64,000 nucleotides of DNA from Orientallactaga sibirica (GCA_036365145.1 JAEOAD010001365.1:6112501-6176500); one strand, 5' to 3'. Numbered from the stretch's first letter, positions 10,907 through 21,381 are shown. Translations and numbers: made by a program. Notes: generated by a model not told the origin, from the letters alone.

Positions 10907-11115
10907 GTCTGGAGAGATGGCACAGTTGAGGCAGTTAAGGCACTTGCCTGCAAAGCCTTATGACCTGGAGTTCCATTCCCTGGAACCCATGAAAAGTCGG
11001 GTGCATGATGTTTCATGTGTGTCTGCAGTCCCTGGTGGTCCTTTCTCTCTGTCTCTCTTCTTTCTATTTCCCTCTTTGCTTGAAAATAAATAAATACATA
11101 TTTTTTAAAAAGTTA
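10907..11115 (+). mobile_element. Older DIP-type SINE
   Basis: Head GTCTGGAGAGATGGCACAGT, a degenerate B box (GAGTTCCATTCCCTGG), CT tract and AAAATAAATAAATAC tail. Flanks GTTAAAAG and GTTAAAGG (11111 on) are compatible with a short target duplication. The younger copy at 10681 reused the same flank. Confidence 0.9.
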
Positions 11116-11284
11116 AAGGAACAATAACTTTAGGTCACAGTTCCTTGGAACATTTAGGTTACATGTAGGATCCTCCTTTTGCATTAATTTGTCTTTTAAA
11201 TAACAATCGCCAACATTTTCCGCATAGCATATCATATCACTGGATAGTAATTACAAAGCAGGTAAGTATAAAATCATAAAAGTG

Positions 11285-11720
11285 AGAGAATGGATACTGG
11301 GGAAATGGTTCAGCAGTTTTAAGAGCGTGCGGCTTAAGTACGAGGGCCTGGGAGGGCCTGAGATGGCTCATGTCCAAGTTCTCAGGACTCACGTAAAAAG
11401 CTGGGTTTAGTCATGTACATCAGCAATACCAGCCCCGAGGGGGGCCGGGTGCAGCGGTCAGGCAGAGAAGAGAATCACTGGGGCTCACTGTCCAACAACA
11501 ACCAAACAACACACAAAAAACCCCCACAGCTCTGGGTTGAGGTAGAGAACCCATCTCAAGGAAATACATGGATGAGCTGTAGAGAAAGGCCCCCAGAGTT
11601 CTTCCCTGGCCTCCACACACATCCACACGGTGTACGCATCTGCATACACATGTGCAAGCAGTGCACATGACACACTCCCACCCTTACTCGGCACACATGC
11701 TGTCACACGTGAATGCTATC
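11285..11720 (+). mobile_element. B3/B4-like composite SINE (sense)
   Basis: SINE head 'actggggaaatggttcagcag', 'acgtaaaaagctgggtttagtcatg', a B1-like middle with CAGGCAGAGAAGAGAATCAC and 'ccatctcaaggaaatac', then CTCTGGCCTCC-like sequence and a CA-rich tail. This is the same composite that lies antisense at 400-730. Confidence 0.6.
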
Positions 11721-11957
11721 ACACATGAAAGTCCAGGAGGGCAATGTCCAGAAGGCTCCGCGTGTATCTCAGGGATTTCCCGTGGGGCGGGATGCTGGAG
11801 GCCATTTAGAAAGTGCGTGTTGGTAATGGGGTCACCTGCCAGGATGACTAAAAGCCATTCTGGTGCCATGGAGCTTGCAAAGCCAAAGACTTAAATGCCT
11901 GCAGGTCAGGTGACCCTCTATGGCAAGGAAGTGACCCACTCACAACTGAGTTCCAAT

Positions 11958-11959
11958 TC

Positions 11960-11991
<32 letters not shown>

Positions 11992-12129
11992 TTCAAGGTA
12001 GAGTTTCACACTAGCTCAGGCTGAACTGGAATTCACTATGTAGTCTCAGGGTGGCCTTGAACTCACAGCGATCCTCCTACCTCTGCCTCCCGAGTGCTGG
12101 GATTAAAGGCGTGCGCCATCACACCCGGC
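11958..12129 (-). mobile_element. B1 SINE (antisense)
   Basis: A (TTTTG)n tail, then AAGGTAGAGTTTCACACTAG and TGCTGGGATTAAAGGCGTGC to CACCCGGCT, the 7SL-derived B1 monomer in reverse. The flanks CTGAGTTCCAATTC and CTGAGTTTCATTC form an imperfect target duplication. Confidence 0.96.
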
Positions 12130-13504
12130 TCTGAGTTTCATTCTTGGTGATGACCACAGTCCAGGTACGTTTCCTTTGTCCTCCTTACTTTTCTGTATGT
12201 TCCAAATCGTTTGCATGAGTCTTTCTCATGGAAATGACAGATGGCTTTCTACAAGTTGACAGTATGAAACAGAATGACAGAAGACAGAGAGAGCAGAGAC
12301 AAACAACCACGTTCCTGCTGTCAAGAGATGTTCCCTTTGCACACGGTGGCTTGTATCATATCAGAGCTCATGAGAGACGATTTCTTAAAGGAACAATGTC
12401 TTCTTTTGTCCCATGTGGCTGGCTTTGACAAAAAAAAAAAAAAAAAGTAAAAGTAGTGCTGTGTCACCAAGTCTGGACCTCCAGAGGCCTTTTTTCTTTG
12501 GCCTGTAGACGCTGGCCTTGGCTTCCACCATGAGAACATACCTAGCTGAGCCTGCTGGAGGAAAAGGGCCAGGTCCTCTAGAGAGCAGAGGCCAAGGCCA
12601 CGCTTCTGAACTTACTTCCAAGCTCTGGAGGGACTGGGACACCAGCAGGAAGGAGCGAATGGCCACAAATGCCCAGAGAAATGAGATCCTGATGAAATGG
12701 ATTTCTGTGTCAAAAAGAACGTGAACCACAGGGTTGGCATTCCATGCCGCTTCTGGCTGTGTGCAGACCCTTGCATGTTGCTGTGGGTGGGGAGGGGCAG
12801 TCTGTCTGCTTACCTTGCACTCAAGTCCACCCGGCTCTATGTCCATCCATTCAGGCGAGCAGGGTTCCGAACCACTGATGGAAAAAACTGCATCTGCACT
12901 GAACACGTATGTGGTATTCCCTAACCAATACTTTACATAACATTCACAGGGTAGAGCACATGCCTTTGCATACTGTTTACGGTATAGGCGATTATATTAC
13001 ATTTCAAGTAGTCTAGAATGATCTGAAGCATACGGAACGGCATACATGGATTAACTGCAAATGCTGTGACACTTGATGTAAAGGACTTAAAGGTCCCCAG
13101 ACCTTATACCAACCACAAGTCCTGGGGCCTGTGGGTAGTAAGGGACTCCAAGTTATGTAGTGAGCATGGACGCTACATGTGGTTAGTGTCAGACAGACTG
13201 TACGCCGTTACCCGATTTTATGGGGTCCCTACCTTGCAGTTACCTTTTTGTTTCTGGGACAAGCACCCAACGAGAAATGGCTAAAGACAGAGATGTTTCA
13301 GTGCTGGACACTCCTCCATTCCTTCTTCTCAGCACTATGTTGCCTTTTGGGTCATCCCAGTGGTCATTGCCATCTGAAAAGAGAAGCTTCTCTAACCAGA
13401 AGTGAGAGTAGCGTTAATATGTGAATATGAACATTAAGTGTAGTGCTTTCAGGACAGCTTGGTGGGAATAATATGGGAATAATATATGCATTTAGCCAGA
13501 CACA
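12130..13504. other. Unique-looking sequence with a 173-codon open frame
   Basis: The frame at 12385-12906 (minus) is among the longest in the window. Its C-terminus is an A/T-run product (a string of Phe at 12429-12447), it shows no recognisable domain, and equally open frames overlap it on the other strand. I see no coding evidence. Confidence 0.45.
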
Positions 13505-13786
13505 CCCTCCAAGGCTCATGGCCCATTGTGGAAGAGCCAAAGGAAGGGTATGACTTCTTACAATGCAACTGTCCAGACAGAAATTGGCCTCGACATCCAT
13601 GACCTTGCAGTGCCTAGCAATACCTTCACAAGACCCTCAAAATAGAAGAACAAGATGATGACATCAAATTAAAAGAGAGACTAATGGAGAGAGGGAGGGG
13701 ATATGATGGAGACTGGAGTTCTAAAGATCATGTTTTTTTGTGTGTAACTATAGAAGTTGTCAATAAAAAATAAAATAAAAAAGAAA
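13505..13786 (+). mobile_element. LINE (L1-like) 3' end, 5' truncated
   Basis: Contains 'gcccattgtggaagagcc', a purine-rich AGAGAGGGAGGGGATATGAT segment and the terminal motif GAAGTTGTCAATAAAAAATA. The same terminus is seen in reverse at 32640. Typical noncoding 3' UTR of a 5'-truncated LINE copy. Confidence 0.7.
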
Positions 13787-14060
13787 TGGCTGATGAGAGG
13801 AAAGGGTTTATTTCAGGCTTACAGATTCCAGGGGGACATCTTCATGTCAGGAGAAGCTGGCTCCCTTCATCCCACATCCACAGCACAGAGAGAACAGTCA
13901 GAGCTCCAAATGACTGTCTACACACCTTAGGACTGGCCTCAAGACCCGCCCCCTCAGTGATACACCACTTTCAGCAGGGACTTAAGGAACAAGCTTAATC
14001 TTAATCAAAAATACCTGAGGCTATGGGGGAGATTTACCATCAAACCACCACACCCTGCCT
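13787..14060 (-). mobile_element. MaLR-like LTR (antisense)
   Basis: AGGGTTTATTTCAGGCTTAC is the reverse complement of the 'gtaagcctgaaataaaccc' polyadenylation region of this LTR group; 'ctacacaccttaggactgg' and 'caccactttcagcag' fit the usual order. It abuts the LINE tail directly. Confidence 0.5.
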
Positions 14061-15214
14061 CCTTGTTGCCATCATAGACTTGCATATGATATCTTTGGAA
14101 CACTTTGGAAGAGCCCTTCTGGTAATCCGCACTGGTGCGTAGACCAGCCAGGCCCAGGAGTCCGAGCTTGGGACCAGCGACACCATGCGTTCTGTAAGGA
14201 AGAAGTGGCATGTGGGCAGCAGAAAGCATTGCTCTGGAGAAATCTAGGAAACTTTAGGACACGAGCATCAGAGAGTGGCCAGTCTCGGAGCATTTGAATG
14301 GGAGCTACCCAGGTCTCTGTTGTCCAATATGGCATCCACTTGTTGAATATAGATATCAAAAATTGAATTAAAAATTATTTATTCAAAATACCCCTCAGCC
14401 ACCTTTGTCTCTCTGGCCATGTCCCTGTACTCAGCAGCTGCCTGGGGCTAATGACATCACATTGGCTGAGCAGGTGTGGAAGATTTCCATCAGCACAGAC
14501 TATTCAGCAGACGATGTTGGTAGAGAGCAAATGGCAAGGCAGGCTTTCCTGCCTAGATACAGGGAGATGGGCTGGGCGTGGCCCTGCCACCATGGTTCCA
14601 AGGGAGCAGAAAGAAGGGAATCTCTCTTCACACAGAAACACACCGGGAAGCTCTTCTCACACATGGCTCCTCACAACCTCAGTTTACATGCGTGCCCACT
14701 GAGCTCTGCTATTTTGATATGTCATACACTTACATCCAGAGGGCATGTCACTCTCAGCATTTTGAAAATTTTCTGGAGAGAAACCTGCAGATGTGGGCAC
14801 GAGGCTCCCCATGAAATGCAGTCTTAGTACATTGACTTGAATCCAAATGTATTTGGAAAACAGTGGTTTCAATTGTTGAGAACTACAGAACACATGGAGA
14901 ATCCCAGGAGAAACAGATGTTAGACTCTCTGATAGCAGTAAAACATCCAAAAAATATTGTAAATATGAACAAACTTGACTAATAGAGTAGTTGGCACTTA
15001 AGGAGATAGGAATGCACTGTGGCTGTCATTTGGCTTTCTCAAAAAGTGGCACGAGTGTCATTAAAAAAGAAATATTCTTTTAAATGTCTGTTATTTAGTT
15101 TTAAAATGAAAAATATTGAATAGTTAAACTTTATTAAGTGTAAAATTGGTTTTTAGAGCGTTTTGGAATGGCAGCTACCAGGAAGCAAAAACTTGAGAAT
15201 TCAAGGAAAGCAGC
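14061..15214. other. Unique-looking sequence
   Basis: Overlapping frames (for example 140 codons at 14405-14827 plus and 95 codons at 14072-14359 minus) have no recognised domains. AT content rises after 14940. No gene supported. Confidence 0.4.
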
Positions 15215-15216
15215 TG

Positions 15217-15307
15217 CTTAAAAAAAAGGGGGAAGAAGGAGAGAAAATGGAGAGGGGAAGGAGGGGGGGAGAGAGAGAAAATGGAGAGGGGAGAGGGAGA
15301 GAGAGAC
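15217..15307. repeat. Purine-rich (GA) tract
   Basis: Almost pure A/G on the plus strand, with repeated AAAATGGAGAGGGG blocks. Frames through it (15163-15516, 15201-15749) are low-complexity Glu/Arg or Pro/Ser strings. Confidence 0.9.
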
Positions 15308-15629
15308 TATCTAAAGTGGGGCTCATGAGTCCATTGAAGAGTTTGTGGGCCATTCTGGGCTCCTGTCCCAAAACAGACATGAGTAGAATCAAGCCTGGGC
15401 TCCAAGGACCAATATTGTGTATCTCGCTCAAGCCAGATACCTGGAAACTAAGGGTCCCAGAACCATGGCTGCTTCTGCAGCCAGCATTCCCAGCTCGTGA
15501 TTTTCTCAGTGCATAAGACTTCCTAGAGAGCCTGAAGGATGAGAGTATCTGGTGAGGCAGTGCGCATGACAAGGCATTCAGAACTAATTTCTTTTCAAGG
15601 TAGGGAAAGTTCAAGAAGTTTCTTTTTCT

Positions 15630-15749
15630 TGAGCTGGAGAGATGGCTTAGCCTGGTTTGACTCTCCAGGCCCCATTTAAGCCAGATGCACAAAGGGGACA
15701 CCTGCATCTGGAGTTCGTTTGCAGTGGCAGGAGGCCCTGGTGTGCCCAT

Positions 15750-15780
<31 letters not shown>

Positions 15781-15833
15781 GTCTCTGCCTCTTTCTCTCA
15801 AATAAATATATAAATAAATTTTATTTTTTAAAA
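15630..15833 (+). mobile_element. DIP-type SINE lacking the A-box to B-box spacer
   Basis: Starts GAGCTGGAGAGATGGCTTAG but jumps straight to CTGGTTTGACTCTCCAGGCC, so about 35 bp between promoter boxes are absent. A perfect 17-bp target duplication AAGAAGTTTCTTTTTCT lies at 15613-15629 and 15834-15850. Confidence 0.97.
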
Positions 15834-15840
15834 AAGAAGT

Positions 15841-15895
15841 TTCTTTTTCTCCCTCCCTCCCTTCCTTTTTCCTCTTCCTCTCCCTCCTTCTTTTA
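15841..15895. repeat. CT-rich low-complexity tract
   Basis: CCCTCCCTCCCTTCC-type sequence immediately beyond the SINE target duplication. Confidence 0.8.
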
Positions 15896-16207
15896 TAATG
15901 AATTTTTGCAAATGTAAGGAACTCAGACCAAATGAAGCTTACAGCAAAATTCACAGACAATGGCATACGTTTGTCACTGGATTCAAAGGGAAGTCTCTGT
16001 AAACAAGGGTTTAGAAATCATCAGTGGAGTCATGAAGCTGGGGTCTTCACTGTAACACATGTCACTCTGGCCTCCACTTGAGCCCTTCACAGAGGGCTGC
16101 CCTGGGTGACATCAGAGCCGGGGGGTAGGCAGCTAGAACCTCACATCTTGAGCACTCTCCCTTCTTTGCTCAGCTGCAGGAACTGGATTGGAAATTTCAC
16201 AGACCTT
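15896..16207. other. No feature recognised
   Basis: No repeat or gene seen. Confidence 0.4.
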
Positions 16208-16560
16208 TCATTCAGATCTACTGCGTTCCTTTGTTTTTTGATTCTCTTCCATCTCATTTAGCCATTTGTTCATGGCCTCATTACATTTGTGAAACATGCT
16301 ATGGTAACTGCATTTTGGAATTCTCTGTCTGGAGTTGCGTCTAAGTTCTTTCCGTTGGAGGCTTCCACTGTGCGACATTGCAAGGAGGGACATCTTGCCT
16401 TGGTTTCTTCGGTTATTTGTTTTGCGCTGGGGTTCGCCCATCTGGAGATCATCCCTTTGTCTCGCTGAGAATGCAGCAATACAGGCCTCAGTGGGGCATG
16501 TGTTCAACGGCCTGGTCTGCATTGGTCTGGGCTGGCACGGACTGGAGGTCTAACTGTGTG
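16208..16560 (-). mobile_element. LINE 5' segment with ORF1-like remnant (inverted)
   Basis: The minus strand has a 104-codon frame ending in a charged, coiled-coil-like stretch (residues KWLNEMEENQKTKERSRSE), which resembles the N-terminal half of L1 ORF1 proteins. A second frame covers overlapping sequence, so a frameshift is likely. It points opposite to the LINE 3' part that follows at 16561, as expected of a 5'-inverted insertion. The ORF1 identification is tentative. Confidence 0.5.
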
Positions 16561-16878
16561 GATCTAGGTTAGGCACACTGGAAGTTGAGCAGCCCACCCC
16601 ATGCATGGCCAGTCAGATGGCAGCAAATACCAGTGAGAACCGAGGCCTACCAGAATGACAACAAAAGAAAGTTGAATGCCCAGCAGGAGCAATTCATCTC
16701 TACAATGTCTTCCAGGGCCCAGGAAGCATTACAGAGGAAGTGGTGGATTAAATGTGAGTGCCGCGCTCACTGCTGGCCTGAGAACCTCCTCCAGGGAGAT
16801 GGCTGTAGAGACTGAGGAGACTCAAAACTCATCAAAGCAGAAAACCAGAGGCTGCTGAGAGCTCAACACTCAAGGAGA
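16561..16878 (+). mobile_element. LINE segment, upstream of SINE
   Basis: 'ggcagcaaataccagtgag', 'ttccagggcccaggaagc' and TCATCAAAGCAGAAAACCAG match, in the same order, the reverse complement of 47460-47786. Two copies with one order show this is part of a dispersed element. Confidence 0.65.
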
Positions 16879-17091
16879 CTTTTTTGAAAAATATTCATTT
16901 ATTTATTTGAGAGACAGAAAGATGCAGAGAGAGAGGGAGAGGGAAACAGAGGGCATGCCAGGGCGTCCAGCCACTACAAACAAACTCCAGATAAAGGCTC
17001 CCCCTTGTACATCTGGCTTACGTGGGTCCTGGAGAATTGAACCGGGATCCTTTGGCTTTGCAGGAAAATGCCTTAACTGCTAAGCATAACC
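16879..17091 (-). mobile_element. DIP-type SINE (antisense) inside a LINE
   Basis: TATTCATTTATTTATTTGAG tail, GA tract, CCAGGGCGTCCAGCCACTAC and a decayed head 'ctgctaagcataaccct'. Flanks GGAGACTT and AGAGACTT give a short target duplication. The LINE continues on the right. Confidence 0.92.
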
Positions 17092-17376
17092 CTAAAAGAG
17101 ACTTAAAATGCCCTCTCCAAGGCTTAAGGAACATTGATGAAGAGGGGAGGAAAGAATGTCAAAGCCACAGGGTGGGAAGGTACACATGGATGCATTGCTC
17201 CCTCCCCCAGAGGCTGATTGGTGCATCATGACTCCACAGTGATTACTGATAATTCCATTGAGGAGGTGCCTTAGCTGAGTGGGACTCAGGGGGAGGGGAC
17301 GTAAGAGTATAATCCCATGGGAATATGACCAGTTTGCAATACGTTCATATACTATGGTTCTGAATAAAATAAAATA
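17092..17376 (+). mobile_element. LINE 3' end
   Basis: Continues the LINE to 'acgttcatatactatggttctg' and an AATAAAATAAAATAAAAG tail. It parallels 47787-48030 ('aagagccacacggtgggaagg', 'gattccacagtgaatacc'). Confidence 0.7.
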
Positions 17377-17544
17377 AAAGGAAATGTCATGGCCACTTTC
17401 CACAGTGAGGCCCTTTTTGTGTATGATTTCTCTCTCAGTCCACCAGGTCTTGGGACCAGGGCTGTGAGTAGCAGATTCCAGCAGTGCAGAGACAGCCTGG
17501 ACCACAGGGACCTGTCAGCTCAGGTAAGACAGTTTCAGCTGCTG

Positions 17545-17855
17545 CTGTGGTCTGAGGATGTTTTCAATGTGTCCCTGAGGTTCATGTGCTGGACGTTTGG
17601 TCTCTGTTAAGAGGTGGTAGAACCTTTAGGAGGTCACTGGACATCACTCTCCAAGGTTTCTTATAGAACCTCAGTTAGCTGTCACATGAAAGTTTTGACA
17701 AAAATAACCTTGGCTTCCTATCTCCCTGGGGTTTCTCCCAGTCCCTGCCACATGCACGTCCCTCATGATAGCATTCATCATTAGACCTTGGCATTGAAAC
17801 CAACAGAGACACAGGATCTTAAACTTTCAGCTTCCAAAACTGTAAGCTAAGTCAA
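17545..17855 (+). mobile_element. MaLR-like LTR
   Basis: 'tgctgtggtctgaggatg', 'gaggttcatgtgctggacg', GAGGTGGTAGAACCTTTAGG, 'ttcagcttccaaaactgtaagctaa' follow the usual LTR order. The 3' end is lost in the CTTT tract. Confidence 0.6.
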
Positions 17856-17856
17856 C

Positions 17857-17860
17857 CTTC

Positions 17861-17926
<66 letters not shown>

Positions 17927-17966
17927 CTCTCTCTCTCTCTCCCTCCCTCTTTCTTTCTTTATTTCT

Positions 17967-18001
<35 letters not shown>

Positions 18002-18007
18002 TTTTTT
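17857..18007. repeat. (CTTT)n / (CT)n / (ATTT)n compound microsatellite
   Basis: About 17 CTTT units to 17925, CT to 17944, then CTTT and ATTT units up to the B1 element. The ATTT portion is probably the reverse-complement tail of the adjacent antisense B1. Confidence 0.95.
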
Positions 18008-18145
18008 TCGAGGTAGGGTCTCACTCTAGATCAGGCTGACCTGGAATTCATTATGTTGTCTCAGGGTGGCCTTGAACTCACAGTGATCCTTCTATCTCTG
18101 CCTCCTGAGTGCTGGGAATAAAGGTGTGCGCTACCACATCCTGCT
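18008..18145 (-). mobile_element. B1 SINE (antisense)
   Basis: CGAGGTAGGGTCTCACTCTA through TGCCTCCTGAGTGCTGGGAA to 'gtgcgctaccacatcctgct', a full-length reverse B1. Confidence 0.95.
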
Positions 18146-18164
18146 CCTCTTTTCTTTTTTAATC

Positions 18165-18293
18165 CCAGAAGTAGGAAGACATAGATAGGAGGACTTTTGT
18201 GAGTTTGAAGCTAGCCTGAGCAGATAGTGAATTCCACATCAACCTGGGCTAGAGCAAGACCCTACCTCAAAAAAAAAAAAAAAAAAAAAAAAG
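18165..18293 (+). mobile_element. 5'-truncated B1 SINE (sense)
   Basis: Begins at AATCCCAGAAGTAGGAAGAC without the pol III A box and ends AGAGCAAGACCCTACCTC plus about 25 A. Together with the antisense B1 20 bp upstream it forms an inverted repeat. Confidence 0.92.
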
Positions 18294-18446
18294 TAGAATG
18301 CAGTTTCATAAGCATGTGAAAACAGACCACATGGTTGCTCGGTCAACTTAGGGCGCTGTGCGTTCATTGACCTTCATCGTCTACGTCCTCTTTACTTGGC
18401 ACCACAGTCCTACTCAAGATTGTTACCAGGTTAAAGATGCAATCAA

Positions 18447-18611
18447 GCCAGGCGTGGTGGCGCATGCCTTTAATCCCAGCACTCAGAAAGCAGAGGTAGG
18501 AGGATCCCTGTGTGTTCAAGGATAGCCTGAGACTACATAGTGAATTCCCGGTCAGCCTGAGCTAGAGTGAGACCCTACCTCGTAAAACAAAAACAAAACA
18601 AGACAAAAACA
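18447..18611 (+). mobile_element. B1 SINE (sense)
   Basis: GCCAGGCGTGGTGGCGCATG start, TAATCCCAGCACTCAGAAAG, GAGACCCTACCTCGTAAAAC and an ACAAAAACA-type tail. Full length. Confidence 0.96.
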
Positions 18612-19555
18612 GTGATCAAATGGTTCCTGTGTGGTGTACTTCCTTTTGTCATCTGGACTGGATGGGAGGGTCTTACTTGTGGCATACACTGTACACTTCA
18701 TGGTGTGACCTCAATTTTGCCTAGGAGATTAGGTGAGAAAAGCTAATTCTCAGCAACTTAGTCAGTCAACAAACTTTGTTAAAGTAATTATCTGATTGGC
18801 CACCCGCCACATGCAGTGAAAGCACTCTATCTCTGTCCTGACAAAAGCTAATTTTGCCAAAATTTCAAAAGTCAAGGTTCTCAAAGAGAAGCTGGCTATT
18901 TCTTCTGGAAACACCAAAACCAAACCAAACCAAACCAAAGGCCACCCACTCATTAGAGGTCTAAGCTCACATGTTCTTGAATCATTAGAGTACTACTTTC
19001 CAAATTCCTATATTAAGGAAAAACAAGTCATCAAGTGAATACCGATTTGAGCCTTTATCTCCTAACGCGCTGGCTTTCTGAACATACGGAAATTTGATTT
19101 TGTCGTTGATAGTACTCATTGCAATAGAAAGGAGATGAGTAGTGGGATGTGTGCCTTTGGCTCATTAAAGACTGTTTTAAAGGAACTTGGCCATGGAAGG
19201 TCCATTTCTGAATGTACTTTGCATTTACTTCTAATTAGCAATGAGCTTGAACCAGCCTCCCTCAGCCCAGAGCAAAGGGACTTCCGGCTCTGCCTTACCT
19301 CCACATCTGGGTATGGGGGTAAAGTCTGTAGTCCAGGCAGCTGGTCACTCAACATGGGCCTGGCGTCCTCATGCAAGGTGGCACCATGCAAGGTTCTTTC
19401 TCTTCTCTTACTCAAGGGAGCCAATTCATAGCTCCCAGCACCTGCCAGTCCACCCACTAACCATCAGCTCATGTTTTCATCTGGAAAAGGTGTGATGTTG
19501 GTGTTTACCTCCCAGGTTAAGTCAATATCCCATTGGGCCCTTGCTGGAAGCCAGC
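18612..19555. other. Unique-looking sequence
   Basis: Includes a short (AACCA)n run at 18917-18938. Frames of 98-113 codons on both strands at 19116-19457 overlap each other and lack domain signal. Confidence 0.4.
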
Positions 19556-19895
19556 TCTTGTGATTTGAATCTGAAATGTCCCCTACAAAGTCACCTTTTA
19601 GATTCTTAATCCCCAGCTGGTGGCTCTGTTTGGAGAGGTTGTGGAATCTTAAGGAGGTGGGAGGAACTGGTTCGCCAAAGCAGCCACTAAAGGTGGCCTT
19701 GGAAGGCTTTCACCTGGCCCACAGTTTTACTTTTGCTCCTTGATTCTTGGTCTGTCTTGATGTATTTGCTGAGATTCTCAAACATTCCTTCTTCATTTCA
19801 ATGACCTGATGTGCTCTGAGCCAAAATCAACCTTTCCTCCCTTAAGCAGTTTCTGTTTGTCAGTCACAGAGATGTATAAGGAATTAATACAACAT
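19556..19895 (+). mobile_element. MaLR-like LTR
   Basis: 'tgtgatttgaatctgaaatgtccc', 'ctggtggctctgtttggagagg', 'tttcctcccttaagcag' and 'aaggaattaatac' parallel 57603-57930. This is the pattern of rodent LTRs ending near '...aactaagaca'. Confidence 0.6.
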
Positions 19896-19929
19896 TTGAA
19901 AACCGTCTCCCTTTGGTCCAGTGGCGTCC

Positions 19930-20302
19930 CATCTACTATGGTTTGAATTTCCTGTGGTGAAAACTTAACCTTCAACTTCACATGTTGGTGACATTTGGAA
20001 GCGAGTTGTTTGGGAGGTAATTAGGATCAGATAATTTTCCAAGGTCATCTGGATGGACCTTCCATGATGGGACTGGTGGCTTTTCTAGAAAAGGAAGAGG
20101 ATGAGCTGACACGCTTGCGTGGCCTTGCCACGTGAAGCCCTTTGACATGTTATGATGAGAGTAGGGGGTCATCAGTGAGCACTGGTCACCTTGCTCTCAG
20201 AGTTCCAGCCTATGGCCCTTGAGCTAAACACACCTGACTTCTTTATAATCGATCCAGTCTGTGTCACTCAGTTATAGCAACAGAAAGGAGAGTTAGATAC
20301 TG
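19930..20302 (+). mobile_element. MaLR (MST/MLT-like) LTR
   Basis: 'ctactatggtttgaatttcc', TGGGAGGTAATTAGGATCAG, GATGGGACTGGTGGC-like sequence, 'gtctgtgtcactcagttatagcaacagaaagg'. Retained order supports a near-complete, diverged LTR directly following the previous one. Confidence 0.65.
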
Positions 20303-20654
20303 CTTGCTGGCGTTCTCTGACTGGGAAGAAGGCTTGTGGAGGAAGGATCAGAGGCTGGAGCCGTTCTTCCCGTTGGAGATGAATTTGAGGGATGCCCCCT
20401 CAGCCTCTCACCTGTCACTGGGACCTCCAGGGATGAGCTCTACATAGTTAGAGACCATTCCAAGGCTTCAGGGACCATTTCTCTCAGCAGTGCCCCCTTT
20501 CTTAACAAACCACATTCCTTTCTTTTCTATTTCTTTCTCTCTCCATCCTCAATTGTGCTCTTAGGGGTCATGTGTCCTCGCCTCAAAATCTGCTATAGAG
20601 GTACTTGTCTAAGATTCTTCAAGCCAGTTGTGCCTTGGCCCACACTAGGATCTA
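20303..20654. other. No feature recognised
   Basis: A 112-codon frame at 20336-20674 runs into the next LTR and has no known domain. Confidence 0.4.
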
Positions 20655-20843
20655 TTACTGTTTCAGCCCTGTGACAAGATACCTAATGACACAACTTAAA
20701 GGTGCAAAGCATGAGTTGGGCTCTTGTCAGTCCATGGTCATAAGGCTCTGTTGCCTTTACACTTAACATCCTGAAGAAAGGGAAAGATGGAGAGGGCATT
20801 CTTTACAGCGTACAGAGAAATAGGGAGAGAGAGAGAGAGAGAA

Positions 20844-20884
<41 letters not shown>

Positions 20885-21100
20885 TCACCAGGGGCATGCC
20901 TCTTGGAAACCACTTCCTCTTATTAAGTCCCATCAGCCATGAACTCATGGATGGATTAATCCACTGATGACATCAGCACCCTCATGATCCAATCACCTTG
21001 CAATATTCTCAACAGCACCACCAGCTGGGGACCAAAGCTTCAACTCCTGAGCCTTTCTGTGGAAACCATCTTAGTCGTATTCAGTCCATAACAGGTTGTT
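20655..21100 (-). mobile_element. MaLR LTR (antisense) containing (GA)n
   Basis: Reverse reading gives 'cctgttatggactgaatac', GGTGATTGGATCATGAGGGT, 'tgatgtcatcagtggattaatcc' and an end near 'gtgtcattaggtatcttgtcac', a well-preserved MaLR order. An expanded GA tract (20823-20881) lies inside. Confidence 0.7.
20823..20881. repeat. (GA)n microsatellite
   Basis: GAGAGA units interrupted once by AAATA, within the antisense LTR. Confidence 0.95.
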
Positions 21101-21160
21101 ACTGTGAAACATATGCTGCCCCTCCTGACCACATTGCTCTACCTATGAATACGGTTTTGG

Positions 21161-21381
21161 GACTGGGGAAATTGCTTAGTGGTTAAGGCATTGGCCTGCG
21201 AAACCTAAGGACCCCAGTTCAATTCCCCAGGACCCACCTAAGCCAGCTGCACAAGGGGGTGCACATACCTGGAATTCGTTTGCAGTGGCTGGAGGCCCTG
21301 GAGCGCCCATTCTCTCTTTCTCTCTGCTTTTTCCTCTCTCTTTCTCTCTCAAGTAAATAAATAAACAATTTTTTTAAAAAA
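21161..21381 (+). mobile_element. DIP-type SINE (sense)
   Basis: GGACTGGGGAAATTGCTTAG head, GTTCAATTCCCCAGGACCC B box, GAATTCGTTTGCAGTGGCTG, CT tract and AAGTAAATAAATAAAC tail. Flanks CGGTTTTG and TGGTTTTG suggest a short target duplication. Confidence 0.94.

Noticed and set aside
12385..12906. 173-codon minus-strand open frame
   Set aside because: Ends in a Phe run encoded by an A tract, has no recognisable domain, and is overlapped by open frames on the other strand in locally GC-rich DNA.
14449..14460. CRE-like TGACATCA regulatory site
   Set aside because: An 8-base match is expected by chance in 64 kb and nothing around it suggests a promoter.
15201..15749. 182-codon minus-strand open frame
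   Set aside because: Runs from a DIP SINE across the SINE target site into a purine tract; both ends are repeat-derived.
16208..16522. Independent host gene encoding a coiled-coil protein
   Set aside because: The charged segment and its attachment to LINE 3' sequence fit an L1 ORF1 remnant better; the frame also appears broken.
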